Source: Kordiimonas marina (GTDB lineage Bacteria > Pseudomonadota > Alphaproteobacteria > Sphingomonadales > Kordiimonadaceae). From it: a stretch of DNA of 64,000 bases. The position numbers were made by a program, and so were the translations under genes. The stretch's first letter is position 1. Every line of letters begins with the position of its first letter. Positions 56,438-64,000 of this stretch are shown here, in pieces. Under the pieces are notes generated by a model. That model was not told where the DNA came from. It saw nothing but the letters and a program-made list of their open reading frames with translations, and did not search any database. The DNA lies in contig NZ_JAINDF010000001.1 in the NCBI RefSeq assembly GCF_023006325.1, positions 240,863 through 304,862 of the forward strand, read 5' to 3'.

Positions 56438-57160
56438 ATGATGAAATTGTCACCCCTTATGGCGGCGGTGCTGTTGAGCGCCCTGCCCTTATCCCCCGCA
56501 GCGCTGGCCCAGGACGAAAAGGCCCCGGCCGCACAGGAAGCCCAAGCCGAAAGCAATATGCAGGCCTTCGACCGCGACATGGGCACCGCCGAACAGGAAA
56601 TGCAGGCCATGCAGGCCCTGATGGCGAAAATGCAGGGCGCCAAGAGCCGTGCCGAACGCCACCAGATCATGCGCGACCACTGGCAGGCGATGCAAAAAGG
56701 CATGGGCGCCATGCGCGGCATGATGGGCAACAGCATGATGGGCTGCCGCATGGCCGGCGGGTCCGGCATGGGGATGGGCCCCGGTGGCGGCAAAGGCATG
56801 GGCCAAGGCAAAGGCGGCATGATGAATGGCCAAGGCATGGGCAAAGGCATGGGCGGCCAGGGCATGGGTCAAGGTAAAGCCATGGGCCCCGGCATGATGG
56901 GGCAGAACTGTCCTTACGGTCAGCAGGGCATGGGACCGGGTAAAGGCCAAGGCATGGGCCCCGGTAACGGCCAAGGAATGGGCATGGGCCGGGGCATGAT
57001 GTGGCAGGACTGGCAGAATATGACGCCGGAACAGCGCGAACAGCATCAGTTCATGATGGGCCGCATGATGGGCCTGCAACAGCAGATGATGGAACAGATG
57101 ATGCTGCGCCAGCAGTGGGCGGACCCCGAAGACACTGGCAAGGATGACGACAAGGACTGA
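56438..57160 (+). CDS. Secreted Met/Gly-rich low-complexity protein
   Basis: Protein of 240 residues: signal peptide (cut after ALAQ region), an acidic/Gln-rich helical part with many Met (MQAFDRDMGTAEQEMQAMQ), then a low-complexity stretch at about 90-190 built of GMG-Q/P/K-GKG-like units (KGMGQGKGG, QGMGPGKGQGMGPGNG), and a C-terminal helical part (TPEQREQHQFMMGRMMG) reminiscent of Spy/CpxP-type LTxxQ regions but without the exact motif. Two Cys are present (MGCRM, QNCPYG). AGGAGGAAG precedes the ATG. Met clusters suggest Cu(I) or other soft-metal binding in the periplasm; this is inference. Followed by its own terminator. Confidence 0.8.
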   Translation: MMKLSPLMAAVLLSALPLSPAALAQDEKAPAAQEAQAESNMQAFDRDMGTAEQEMQAMQALMAKMQGAKSRAERHQIMRDHWQAMQKGMGAMRGMMGNSMMGCRMAGGSGMGMGPGGGKGMGQGKGGMMNGQGMGKGMGGQGMGQGKAMGPGMMGQNCPYGQQGMGPGKGQGMGPGNGQGMGMGRGMMWQDWQNMTPEQREQHQFMMGRMMGLQQQMMEQMMLRQQWADPEDTGKDDDKD

Positions 57161-57185
57161 CCTCGTCAGCATAGCGGGTGAAAGC

Positions 57186-57206
57186 GGGGGCTTCGGCCCC
57201 CTTTTT
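57186..57206 (+). terminator. Intrinsic terminator with UUCG tetraloop
   Basis: GGGGGC (57186-57191), TTCG loop, GCCCCC (57196-57201) and five Ts. Ends the Met/Gly-rich gene. Confidence 0.92.
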
Positions 57207-57289
57207 CATGCCCCTTCCGCCCCGGAAGGGTGATCCACCTGCTTCCTCGGCGCGTATCAGACATAAGCCCAAGATGAGGAGATGGCGGC

Positions 57290-58090
57290 GTGGTCCATAA
57301 AAAGCTGATTTTAGGCCTGATTGCCTTCGGGTGCCCCCTGTCCCCTGCCGCCGCAAGCAATCAGTTGGACGGTATAGGCGGGCCACCGCCCGGCGCAGGG
57401 CAGGATAGCGGCTGGCGGTTAGGCGTGATGACCCTGGCAAGCCGATCCCCCTTTGCCGGGGACGGCACTTACATGCGCGTCCTGCCCGCCCTCAGCTATC
57501 GCAGCAAACACGTGTTCCTGGAGGGCCTGCAGGCCGGATACCGGCTGTTCCCATGGGAAGATGCGTCAACAAGGCCGCGCCTTACGCTCGATCTTATCGC
57601 TGCCCTTCGTCTGCAACCCGGCGCCGAAAGGAAGAAAGCCTCGCTCGATGCCGGTCTCAGGCTCAGCTACCGCCTGAAACCGGCAAGCCTGAGCGTGACG
57701 TTCCGGCAGGATGTCAGCGGGGTTCATGGCGGCGAGGAAGTCGGCGTCAAGCTCAGCAAACGATTCCGGACCGGAGACTTTACCTTTATCCCGGCGCTGG
57801 AAGCCGAGTGGCAAAGCCGCGCACTTGCCAACCATTTGTGGGGGACGACCGCCAGCCAGCATCAAAGCGCCCTAGAGGACGGCTACGGCGGGGCTTTGCC
57901 CGTTTATAAGCTGGATACCTCAGTCCTGAATTACGGCGCATCTTTGCTGAGCATATACCAGTTCGACAAGCGCTGGAGCCTGACCGGTCTTTTCAAAGCC
58001 CGCTATCTGGACCATTCCGTCATGGACAACCCAGGCATTGTCCACCGCCTCGACCTTAAGGCCGGGTTGGGGCTCAGCTATAGGTTCTAG
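57290..58090 (+). CDS. MipA/OmpV-family outer-membrane protein
   Basis: Protein of 266 residues starting at GTG behind GAGGAG. Signal peptide (cut after AAAS region), then repeated amphipathic strands, for example YMRVLPALSYRSKHVFLEG and LDAGLRLSYRLKP, ending in an aromatic LGLSYRF as expected for an outer-membrane barrel. The pattern matches the MipA/OmpV family (scaffold for murein enzymes in E. coli; porin-like or stress-linked elsewhere). Lies between the Met/Gly-rich gene and a convergent TonB receptor 11 bases away; possibly part of one envelope or metal response. Confidence 0.82.
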   Translation: MVHKKLILGLIAFGCPLSPAAASNQLDGIGGPPPGAGQDSGWRLGVMTLASRSPFAGDGTYMRVLPALSYRSKHVFLEGLQAGYRLFPWEDASTRPRLTLDLIAALRLQPGAERKKASLDAGLRLSYRLKPASLSVTFRQDVSGVHGGEEVGVKLSKRFRTGDFTFIPALEAEWQSRALANHLWGTTASQHQSALEDGYGGALPVYKLDTSVLNYGASLLSIYQFDKRWSLTGLFKARYLDHSVMDNPGIVHRLDLKAGLGLSYRF

Positions 58091-58101
58091 AGCCAGAAGG
58101 G

Positions 58102-60945
58102 TCAGAAGCTGACGGTCATGCGGGCATAATAATAGCCGCCGTCGATCCCCCAGGGCATGGACACCCACGGATAGATGAAATTGCCGAAAGCACCGGGCTT
58201 GCGGCCTTCCGAAATCCAGCGGGCGAGCGCATGGTCCGGCAGCTTGCGCGGGTAGGTATTGAACAGATTGTTGGCGCCAACCGCAAAGGAAACCCTGTCG
58301 GAAACGGCATAGGAGATTTCGGCGTCGGCGATAAGCGCTGTGCCGGAATGGATGGTCTTGTTCCGGTCAAGCCCCAGCGTGCTGTAGGCATAGTCGGCCG
58401 GAATGTTATTGCCGTAAGCGGTATAGAAGGCCGATTCACTATCGCCATAGAAATTCAGCCGCACCACGCTGCCCCAGCGGCCCTTGCTATAGTCGGCGCT
58501 CAGCGTGGCGCGGAAGCGCGGCTGGCCATGTTCCACATTCACGCGCTCCGCCGTCGGGAAAAAGACATCCGCCGTCACCCCGCGCGGCGCGTTGATGCCG
58601 GTAATTTCCGTCTTGTTCCAGCTGAAGGAGGCATTGAGCGACAGGGCGCCGGCCAGCGCCAGCGTGCGGTAATTGGCGACGAAATCGGCACCGGTCGTGC
58701 GCGTGTCCACCGCGTTCGAGAAGAAAGACCCGGCCTCGATCCCGCCGAGGGAAATCCCACCCGGCACCGGCAAGGTGGGGCCAAGCACGATCCGGTCATG
58801 GATCAGAATGCGGTAGGCATCGAGCGTGGCGGTGAAATTGTCGCCCACGCTCCAGACGAAGCCGAGCGACAGGTTGCGGCTGGTTTCATGGCGCAGGCTG
58901 TTGACCCCGTAGGCACGCGCAAAGGCATGGCCTTCAGGCGCGATCAGCGTCTGCGTAAGCCCGGAAGGGCCAGTGTTGGTGATGACCGAACTGAAAGCCC
59001 GCTGCGCCAGCGCAGGCGCCCGGAACCCGGTGGACGCCGCCGCCCGGAACGCCAACCGCCCGGTAATCGGCAACCTCAGGGACAGCTTGCCGGTCAGCTT
59101 TGAGCCCGTCCCCGGGTAATTTTCAAACCGGCTGGCGAAACCCAGCAGCGTACCTTCGGAAGGTTCCAGTTCCATGTCGGCATAAGCGGCATAGCTCGTC
59201 CGGCTCTTGTCGCCGGCCACCTCGGGGCTATAGCCCGGGAAGCCCTGGAAGCCGCAGATCGCCGTTTGGGCCGGGTCCAGGATGGTCGGTGCAAGCTGGC
59301 CGTTGACATAGCCGCAGGCGTAGGACGCCGTGTCACCGGCTTGAATCCGGTAGGTTTCATCCCTCAGTTCCAGGCCGTAGGCAAAATGGCCCGGCCAGGC
59401 GCCCAGGTTGATATCCCCGCCCGCGTCAAAGTTGGCCGTGAACTGTTCAAACCGCAAGGTGCCGGAATAGCCTTCGGTCGGGCTCGCCGTCGTCGGATCA
59501 CCGCCGGTATAATAAGCCGCCGACGCCAGCGAGACGTTGACGGTGTTCCGGGCCCCGAACGCAAAGCTTGAGCTGCCGAAATTGGCGCTGAGATCATAAT
59601 CCCAGCCGCTGTCCGTGTTGAGCTTGAAGCCCACCGCCTGGGAGAAATCCCGCACATTGGTGGTTTGAAGCGGCAGGAAACCATCCGGATACAGTTGTGG
59701 GACCGAGCGGGTCGCCTGGAAAGGATGACGGAAAAAGCCACCTGACAGGCCCTTGCGGTCCGCGTAGCTGCCGAAGAAATATAGCTCGCCACTGCCGCCT
59801 GCGTGAATCCCGCCGTTCCAGACCATGGAGAAGGCATCGATATCGGTATCGCCGATCTTCATGATGACATCGCCGGTCAGCGAACTGGGGCCGGCCCGGT
59901 TGGTAGCACCCTGCGCCCGATATTCGGTCGTCAGGTTCAGATAGCCGACATCCTTGCCAAGCGGCAGGCCGACGTTGGCCGACAGGTACCGGCTGTCTCC
60001 GTCGCCTTTGTAGGTCTGGCCCCAGCTTGCCGTGGCAGTCATGCCGTCGGCACTGTCATTCAGGATCAGGTTGACGACCCCGGCGATCGCGTCCGAGCCA
60101 TATTGCGCGGCGGCACCGTCCCGCAGGATTTCCACGCGCTTGATCGCCGAGACCGGAATGGTGCCCAGGTCGGTCCCGACCGAGCCCTTGCCCACCGTGT
60201 TCTGGACATTGACCCACGCCTGGCTGTGGCGGCGCTTGCCGTTGACCAGAATCAGCACCTGATCCGGCCCAAGGCCGCGGAGCGTTGCCGGGCGGACAAT
60301 ATCGGTGCCGTCCGAAATGGTGGTTTCGGTGAAGTTGAAGCTGGGGGCCAAGGCTTCGAGAAGCCGCCCGGTTTCCACATAGCCGTTCTGGTGCAGCGCT
60401 TCGGCGCCGAACACATCGACAGGCACGGCGGTATCGACCGGCGTCCGTCCCTGCGTCCGGGTGCCGACGGTGACGACCTCTTCGATCAGGGTCGGGTCCC
60501 GCCAAATGACGTGGGATGAGGGCTCGGACTTCTCTTTCCTGGCTGCGGTTTCGGCGCTGGCTGTTTGCTGGGCTTCTTTGCCTCCTGCATCTTCGGCAAG
60601 TGCCGCGGAACGGACGACAACGGTAATCGGGCCGGTGAAACGGAACTCCAGCCCGGTGCCTTCAATCAGGGTCGCCAGCGCTTCATGGGCGTCCATATCA
60701 CCCCGCACACCACGCCGCACCCGCAGCTTGGGGGTCCCCGGCGCCACGATCAACTGCACGCCAGCCTGTTCGGAAAAGGCCAGCAGCGCGTCCCTAAGGG
60801 GCTGCGGGCGAATATGGAAATGAATGAGACGGCTTTCAGCGGCGAAGGCGGGCACGGTGGGAAGCAAAACCGGCCCAAGCACAGACAGGGCAGCCCACAA
60901 GGGGACCGCCCTCCGCCACTTACCAGCGGATGCCCACAGCACCAT
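58102..60945 (-). CDS. TonB-dependent transducer/receptor with STN domain (FecA type)
   Basis: Outer-membrane receptor of 947 residues. After the signal peptide (cut near AFA/AE) comes an STN signalling domain at about 40-115 (FHIRPQPLRDALLAFSEQAG, TLIEGTGLEFRF), then an Ala/Glu/Lys linker, a TonB-box/plug region ([51 protein letters not shown]) and the barrel ending ARMTVSF. The STN domain normally touches FecR, encoded just upstream (74 bases), which in turn controls the sigma factor, so this is the sensor of a surface-signalling trio. The ligand is unknown; iron chelates are usual, other ligands occur. Confidence 0.92.
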   Translation of the reverse strand: MVLWASAGKWRRAVPLWAALSVLGPVLLPTVPAFAAESRLIHFHIRPQPLRDALLAFSEQAGVQLIVAPGTPKLRVRRGVRGDMDAHEALATLIEGTGLEFRFTGPITVVVRSAALAEDAGGKEAQQTASAETAARKEKSEPSSHVIWRDPTLIEEVVTVGTRTQGRTPVDTAVPVDVFGAEALHQNGYVETGRLLEALAPSFNFTETTISDGTDIVRPATLRGLGPDQVLILVNGKRRHSQAWVNVQNTVGKGSVGTDLGTIPVSAIKRVEILRDGAAAQYGSDAIAGVVNLILNDSADGMTATASWGQTYKGDGDSRYLSANVGLPLGKDVGYLNLTTEYRAQGATNRAGPSSLTGDVIMKIGDTDIDAFSMVWNGGIHAGGSGELYFFGSYADRKGLSGGFFRHPFQATRSVPQLYPDGFLPLQTTNVRDFSQAVGFKLNTDSGWDYDLSANFGSSSFAFGARNTVNVSLASAAYYTGGDPTTASPTEGYSGTLRFEQFTANFDAGGDINLGAWPGHFAYGLELRDETYRIQAGDTASYACGYVNGQLAPTILDPAQTAICGFQGFPGYSPEVAGDKSRTSYAAYADMELEPSEGTLLGFASRFENYPGTGSKLTGKLSLRLPITGRLAFRAAASTGFRAPALAQRAFSSVITNTGPSGLTQTLIAPEGHAFARAYGVNSLRHETSRNLSLGFVWSVGDNFTATLDAYRILIHDRIVLGPTLPVPGGISLGGIEAGSFFSNAVDTRTTGADFVANYRTLALAGALSLNASFSWNKTEITGINAPRGVTADVFFPTAERVNVEHGQPRFRATLSADYSKGRWGSVVRLNFYGDSESAFYTAYGNNIPADYAYSTLGLDRNKTIHSGTALIADAEISYAVSDRVSFAVGANNLFNTYPRKLPDHALARWISEGRKPGAFGNFIYPWVSMPWGIDGGYYYARMTVSF

Positions 60946-61019
60946 CCGTTTCCTCCCACCTCCAGTCCGGCCTTTGCGGCCGTCCCCCCGAGGTTCATCC
61001 GTTCATCAATAGCCGGATG

Positions 61020-62180
61020 TTATTTTTTTTCAGTCCCGGTGCGGGCGTCCCCCTGCCGCGCACCAGTTTTTCCGGCTTTCTTGTCAGCCATCATTAATAT
61101 CCGGCTTGTGCCCAAATGCACAACCTTTATCGGATAGCCTTCTTGCAAACCGTCAAGCCAGGCCTGAACCTGATCCGGATACACGGTGCCGGTGAAACGG
61201 AAATCCTTGACCTTCTGGTCACCGATGGTGATTTCGTGTTCAAGGTAGCGGTTCAGCTCATGGATCACGTCGCCGAGGCGCCAGTCCACCATGGTCAACA
61301 CACCGACACGCCAGGCCAGATCCCTGTGGACATCAGCCTTCACGACCGGGCGCATGGTGCCTTCGGGCGTATAGCCGGTAACATTGCCTGCGGTCACCAG
61401 TGCCACCTTGGACGATGCCTGAGCCGGGAAATCATGTTTCTCGTCCGGGGTGTCGACCGGACGGATCGCCACCGTGCCTTCAAGTACCCGGACCTCAACA
61501 TCCTTGCTGAGCTTGCGGACATTGAAAACCGTCCCGATGGCGGTGACGCTGCCGCCCCCCGCCTGCACGACAAACGGCCGGCGCGGGTTCTTGGCGACGG
61601 TGAAGACAGCCTGCCCTTTCTGAAGCGTCAGGTGACGTTCGGCGGCGGTATAGAAAACGGAAACGCTGCTTCTGGGACCCAATTCGACGATCGAGCCGTC
61701 CGCCAGTTTAACCACCCGCTGTTCCTGGCCCACGGTCGCGTAGCTGACGGGGGCCGGATCTGTGGTGTGATTGGTCGAGGCCAGGAACAGATAGCCCGCG
61801 AGGAAGACGGCCGCGACAGACGCCGCCATACCCATCATCCACCCTACGGTGCGGCGCTCACGTTCCTCAGCTTGCGCGCGCTTGCCCTTGGGCGCAATAA
61901 GGCTGAGAACGGACCCCCCTGAAGACTTTTCAGCCACGGGAGCGGCAGCTTCGGGGGCGGGAGCAGCCGTATCGAGCGCCTTCGCCGGAACAGCGGCCAG
62001 CACGCCCCACAGGGTTTCCATACGGCGGAAAGCGCGGCGGTGATTGTCCGAGCCCTGAAGCCAGGTCTGCCAAGCCTTGAGCTCAGCCGCCGTCATGCTG
62101 CCATCCTCCAGGCTCAGATAATAATCTGCCGCCTGATTGAGCACGCCCGGGTCTATCTTGTTGTTATCCGTCTCGGCCAT
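61020..62180 (-). CDS. FecR-family anti-sigma/sigma regulator
   Basis: Protein of 386 residues with a cytoplasmic N-domain of DUF4880 type (LNQAADYYLSLEDG, LKAWQTWLQGSDNHRRAFRRME), one span at about 140-160, a periplasmic FecR domain (QRVVKLADGSIVELGPRSSV, AVFTVAKNPRRPFVVQAG, GTVFNVRK, VLEGTVAI) and a C-terminal STN-interacting region (LGDVIHELNRYLEHEI). It relays receptor occupancy to the ECF sigma factor. The frame runs longer, but ATG 62180 lies 10 bases after the sigma stop and starts the expected domain. Confidence 0.92.
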   Translation of the reverse strand: MAETDNNKIDPGVLNQAADYYLSLEDGSMTAAELKAWQTWLQGSDNHRRAFRRMETLWGVLAAVPAKALDTAAPAPEAAAPVAEKSSGGSVLSLIAPKGKRAQAEERERRTVGWMMGMAASVAAVFLAGYLFLASTNHTTDPAPVSYATVGQEQRVVKLADGSIVELGPRSSVSVFYTAAERHLTLQKGQAVFTVAKNPRRPFVVQAGGGSVTAIGTVFNVRKLSKDVEVRVLEGTVAIRPVDTPDEKHDFPAQASSKVALVTAGNVTGYTPEGTMRPVVKADVHRDLAWRVGVLTMVDWRLGDVIHELNRYLEHEITIGDQKVKDFRFTGTVYPDQVQAWLDGLQEGYPIKVVHLGTSRILMMADKKAGKTGARQGDARTGTEKK

Positions 62181-62190
62181 CGTCTTTCTC

Positions 62191-62781
62191 TTATGCGCCC
62201 CAAACATCCAGCTCATCCCCCAGCACGTCGGCGCAGTGGACAAGGGCTTTCAGGACATATTTCCGCACCATGCTTGAGGTCAAACCCATGTCGGCGGCGA
62301 TATCCTCATAGGCGCGGTTTTTAAATTTATATTCGACAAAGGCGTAGCGGCATTTCTCCGGCAGCGCCTCGAGACACTTGACCACCTGGGCAATAACCTG
62401 GCGACCTGCGACCTCACGTTCCGGCGTGAAACCGAAAACGTCGTCGACTTGGGACGGGGCTTCTTCATCCAGCCATGCCTGCGCCCGGGTGCGTTGGCGC
62501 ACACGGTCGATGGCAATATTGGTGGCCGTCTTGAAGAGAAAGGCACGCAGGAACCCGATGGTGCTTGTGTCATCCAGCCTGAGCAGGCGCACATAGGCTT
62601 CCTGGGCGACCTCGACCGCCTCTTCCCGGGAGTTCAGACGGCTGGTCAGATACCGGACCAGTTCGTCATTATGGCTCTGGAACAGATCGCGGACGTCGGC
62701 GCGCGTGAGGGGTTTTGCCGCTGCCGCATCTGCGACATCGGTCTCTACCCTTCCCTTTTCGCGCTGCTTGTCAGCGGTCAT
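62191..62781 (-). CDS. ECF RNA polymerase sigma factor, FecI type
   Basis: Sigma-70-family extracytoplasmic-function factor of 196 residues. Region 2 reads DELVRYLTSRLNSREEAVEVAQEAYVRLL and ATNIAIDRVRQ; region 4 reads EALPEKCRYAFVEYKF followed by YEDIAADMGLTSSMVRKYVLKAL as the -35-recognising helix-turn-helix. With FecR and the STN receptor on the same strand downstream it forms a fecIRA-like operon. AGGGAG precedes the ATG. A promoter-like element (62801-62835), 20 bases upstream, is duplicated at 56.3 kb, suggesting autoregulation and at least one further target. Confidence 0.93.
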   Translation of the reverse strand: MTADKQREKGRVETDVADAAAAKPLTRADVRDLFQSHNDELVRYLTSRLNSREEAVEVAQEAYVRLLRLDDTSTIGFLRAFLFKTATNIAIDRVRQRTRAQAWLDEEAPSQVDDVFGFTPEREVAGRQVIAQVVKCLEALPEKCRYAFVEYKFKNRAYEDIAADMGLTSSMVRKYVLKALVHCADVLGDELDVWGA

Positions 62782-62800
62782 CCCAGTCTCCCTTATGAAT

Positions 62801-62835
62801 TAAGACGACGATCTTAACCGATTTGGGAATCCTAT
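62801..62835 (-). promoter_or_regulatory. ECF-type promoter-like element, copy 2, upstream of the sigma gene
   Basis: On the minus strand AGGATTCCCAAA (62833-62822) and GTCGTCTTA (62809-62801), same blocks and same distance as copy 1; 25 of 35 positions match without gaps. The -10-like block contains CGTC, common in ECF promoters, and ends 19 bases before the sigma ATG. Confidence 0.6.
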
Positions 62836-63006
62836 TCGAAATTTTTTGCACGTCATGAGTGATCTGACAGGAAATCGCTAACGTATTTTTAAATAGTACG
62901 CACTATAGTAGTAACTTAACTTCTGGATGTGCGTTTAAGTTTAATATTGCACGCACCCGACGAAGTTTCCGACGGGGGGTCGGTAGAAAATTGAGGGGAA
63001 TATCCC

Positions 63007-64000
63007 ATGCTAAAATTTTTCCGTGGCAACGGCGCCGATGGGGCCGTTCAGGCTGCCATATCCAAACAAGACCGAGAGACCACCGACCAGCATAATCTTG
63101 AGAAACTCCTTCTTGAAACGATGCCGGTCAATATCATCCTGTGTGAGCCGATCACCGGCATCATCTCCTACGCAAACGCCGCCAGTAAGCGGACACTACG
63201 TGACCTTGAACAATATCTGCCGATCAAGGCAGATGAGATCGTCGGCCAGACCATCGACATCTTCCACAAAAAGCCCACGCATCAGCGCCGCATGATTGCG
63301 GACCCAACCAACCTGCCGCATACCGCCGTTATCCAGCTCGGCCCGGAATTTCTGGAACTGAATGTCAATGCGGTTGTGGATGAGCATGGCGCCTACCGCA
63401 GGGCGCTCCTGTGCTGGACCCGCGTCACCGAACGTGAAAAATTCCGCAACCAAAGCGCCAGCCTCAAGCAAATGGTCGACAAAATGTCAATCAACGCCAT
63501 GATGTGCGACCCGGAAACGCTTGAAATCACCTATATGAACGACGCCAGCCGCGCGACGCTCAAACGCCTTCAGCAATACCTGCCGGTCGATGTCGACAAT
63601 ATCATGGGCCAGTGCATCGATGTGTTCCACAAGCACCCCGAGCACCAGCGCCGCATCCTCAGGGACCCGGCCAACCTGCCCTATCAGGCCAAAATCAAGC
63701 TTGGCCCGGAATCGCTGCGGCTGGATATTACCGCGATCATGGCGGATGACGGCAGCTATCTCGGTGCGCTTGCCACCTGGGATGTCGTCACCAACCAGGT
63801 CCATGTGGAAAATATGGTCTCCCAGTCCGCCATGGAGGTAACCGGGGAGACCCGCTCGCTCGCCGAGCAGGCCACAATGATGGCAACCGTAGCCGAACAG
63901 AATATCGGCATCGCCGCCAAGGTCGCCGAGGATTCCACCACCGCCACCGACCATGTGCAGGCTGTGGCGTCGGCGACCGAGGAGCTCTCAAGCTCGATCG
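63007..64000 (+). CDS. Methyl-accepting chemotaxis protein with two PAS domains, 5' part (runs off window)
   Basis: The frame is open to the window end; 331 residues are visible. No membrane span, so a cytosolic receptor. Two tandem PAS domains (about 30-145 and 155-265) are clear repeats: LPIKADEIVGQTIDIFHKKP aligns with LPVDVDNIMGQCIDVFHKHP, and HQRRMIADPTNLP with HQRRILRDPANLP. From about 270 the coiled signalling helix of an MCP begins (TRSLAEQATMMATVAEQ). GAGGGG precedes the ATG. It probably senses redox state, oxygen or a small ligand through the PAS pair and signals to CheA; no cofactor residue is obvious. Confidence 0.9.
   Translation, partial: MLKFFRGNGADGAVQAAISKQDRETTDQHNLEKLLLETMPVNIILCEPITGIISYANAASKRTLRDLEQYLPIKADEIVGQTIDIFHKKPTHQRRMIADPTNLPHTAVIQLGPEFLELNVNAVVDEHGAYRRALLCWTRVTEREKFRNQSASLKQMVDKMSINAMMCDPETLEITYMNDASRATLKRLQQYLPVDVDNIMGQCIDVFHKHPEHQRRILRDPANLPYQAKIKLGPESLRLDITAIMADDGSYLGALATWDVVTNQVHVENMVSQSAMEVTGETRSLAEQATMMATVAEQNIGIAAKVAEDSTTATDHVQAVASATEELSSSI

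Overview
The window reads as a chromosomal segment of a Gram-negative alphaproteobacterium. It is GC-rich and densely packed, has several large TonB-dependent receptors, several secreted peptidases (S9, S41, M19), a FecI/FecR-type surface-signalling trio, a PAS chemotaxis receptor and an EAL protein. The mix of receptors and peptidases recalls marine scavengers such as Kordiimonadales or Hyphomonadaceae. That placement rests on gene style only and is tentative. I see no rRNA, tRNA, CRISPR array, insertion sequence or prophage.

Layout. 1-9.6 kb: the 3' end of feoB, a lipoprotein dipeptidase, a tricorn-like peptidase, an MFS transporter and a membrane sulfatase-fold protein. 9.6-32 kb: a nucleoside scavenging and salvage island. 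It holds a RutR-like TetR regulator, a TonB receptor, a long operon (BMP-type binding protein, ABC transporter, cdd, deoA, deoB, S1/P1 nuclease), the divergent upp-phosphoribosyltransferase-pnp operon, an exported adenosine deaminase, an NCS2-type permease, deoC, a two-domain ALDH16-type dehydrogenase and tdk. 32-44.5 kb: a PepSY protein, a second TonB receptor, an aldehyde dehydrogenase, a HupE/PpiC pair, a TetR-GST-GST-oxidoreductase group and an EAL protein. 45-56 kb: a Tat-exported PhoD phosphatase, a MacAB-like exporter with two permeases, a thioesterase and two tandem S9 peptidases. 55.7-56.4 kb: a gene-free, highly structured gap. 56.4-64 kb: a Met/Gly-rich secreted protein, a MipA-like protein, a TonB receptor with FecR and ECF sigma factor, and the start of a double-PAS chemotaxis receptor.

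How the genes work together. The salvage island forms a nearly complete route from external nucleic acid to central metabolism. Periplasmic nuclease and adenosine deaminase act first. Uptake goes through a TonB receptor, an ABC transporter and a permease. Cytidine deaminase, thymidine phosphorylase and purine nucleoside phosphorylase release the bases. Phosphopentomutase and deoxyribose-phosphate aldolase then give glyceraldehyde-3-phosphate and acetaldehyde, and the adjacent dehydrogenase is well placed to oxidise the acetaldehyde. Bases and thymidine are recovered by upp, the second phosphoribosyltransferase and tdk.

The most interesting signals are non-coding. (1) Five copies of a palindrome of the form TTGACC-N4-GGTCAA lie in intergenic gaps. 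Four are at salvage promoters and match the E. coli RutR box as I remember it, while a RutR-like regulator is encoded inside the island. The fifth lies in the structured 55.7-56.4 kb gap. (2) A 35-bp bipartite element with promoter-like spacing occurs just upstream of the ECF sigma gene and again at 56.3 kb. (3) Facing left from the second copy is a roughly 200-nt highly structured stretch without a convincing ORF that ends in an intrinsic terminator, a candidate small RNA. A second structured, terminator-ended stretch follows it.
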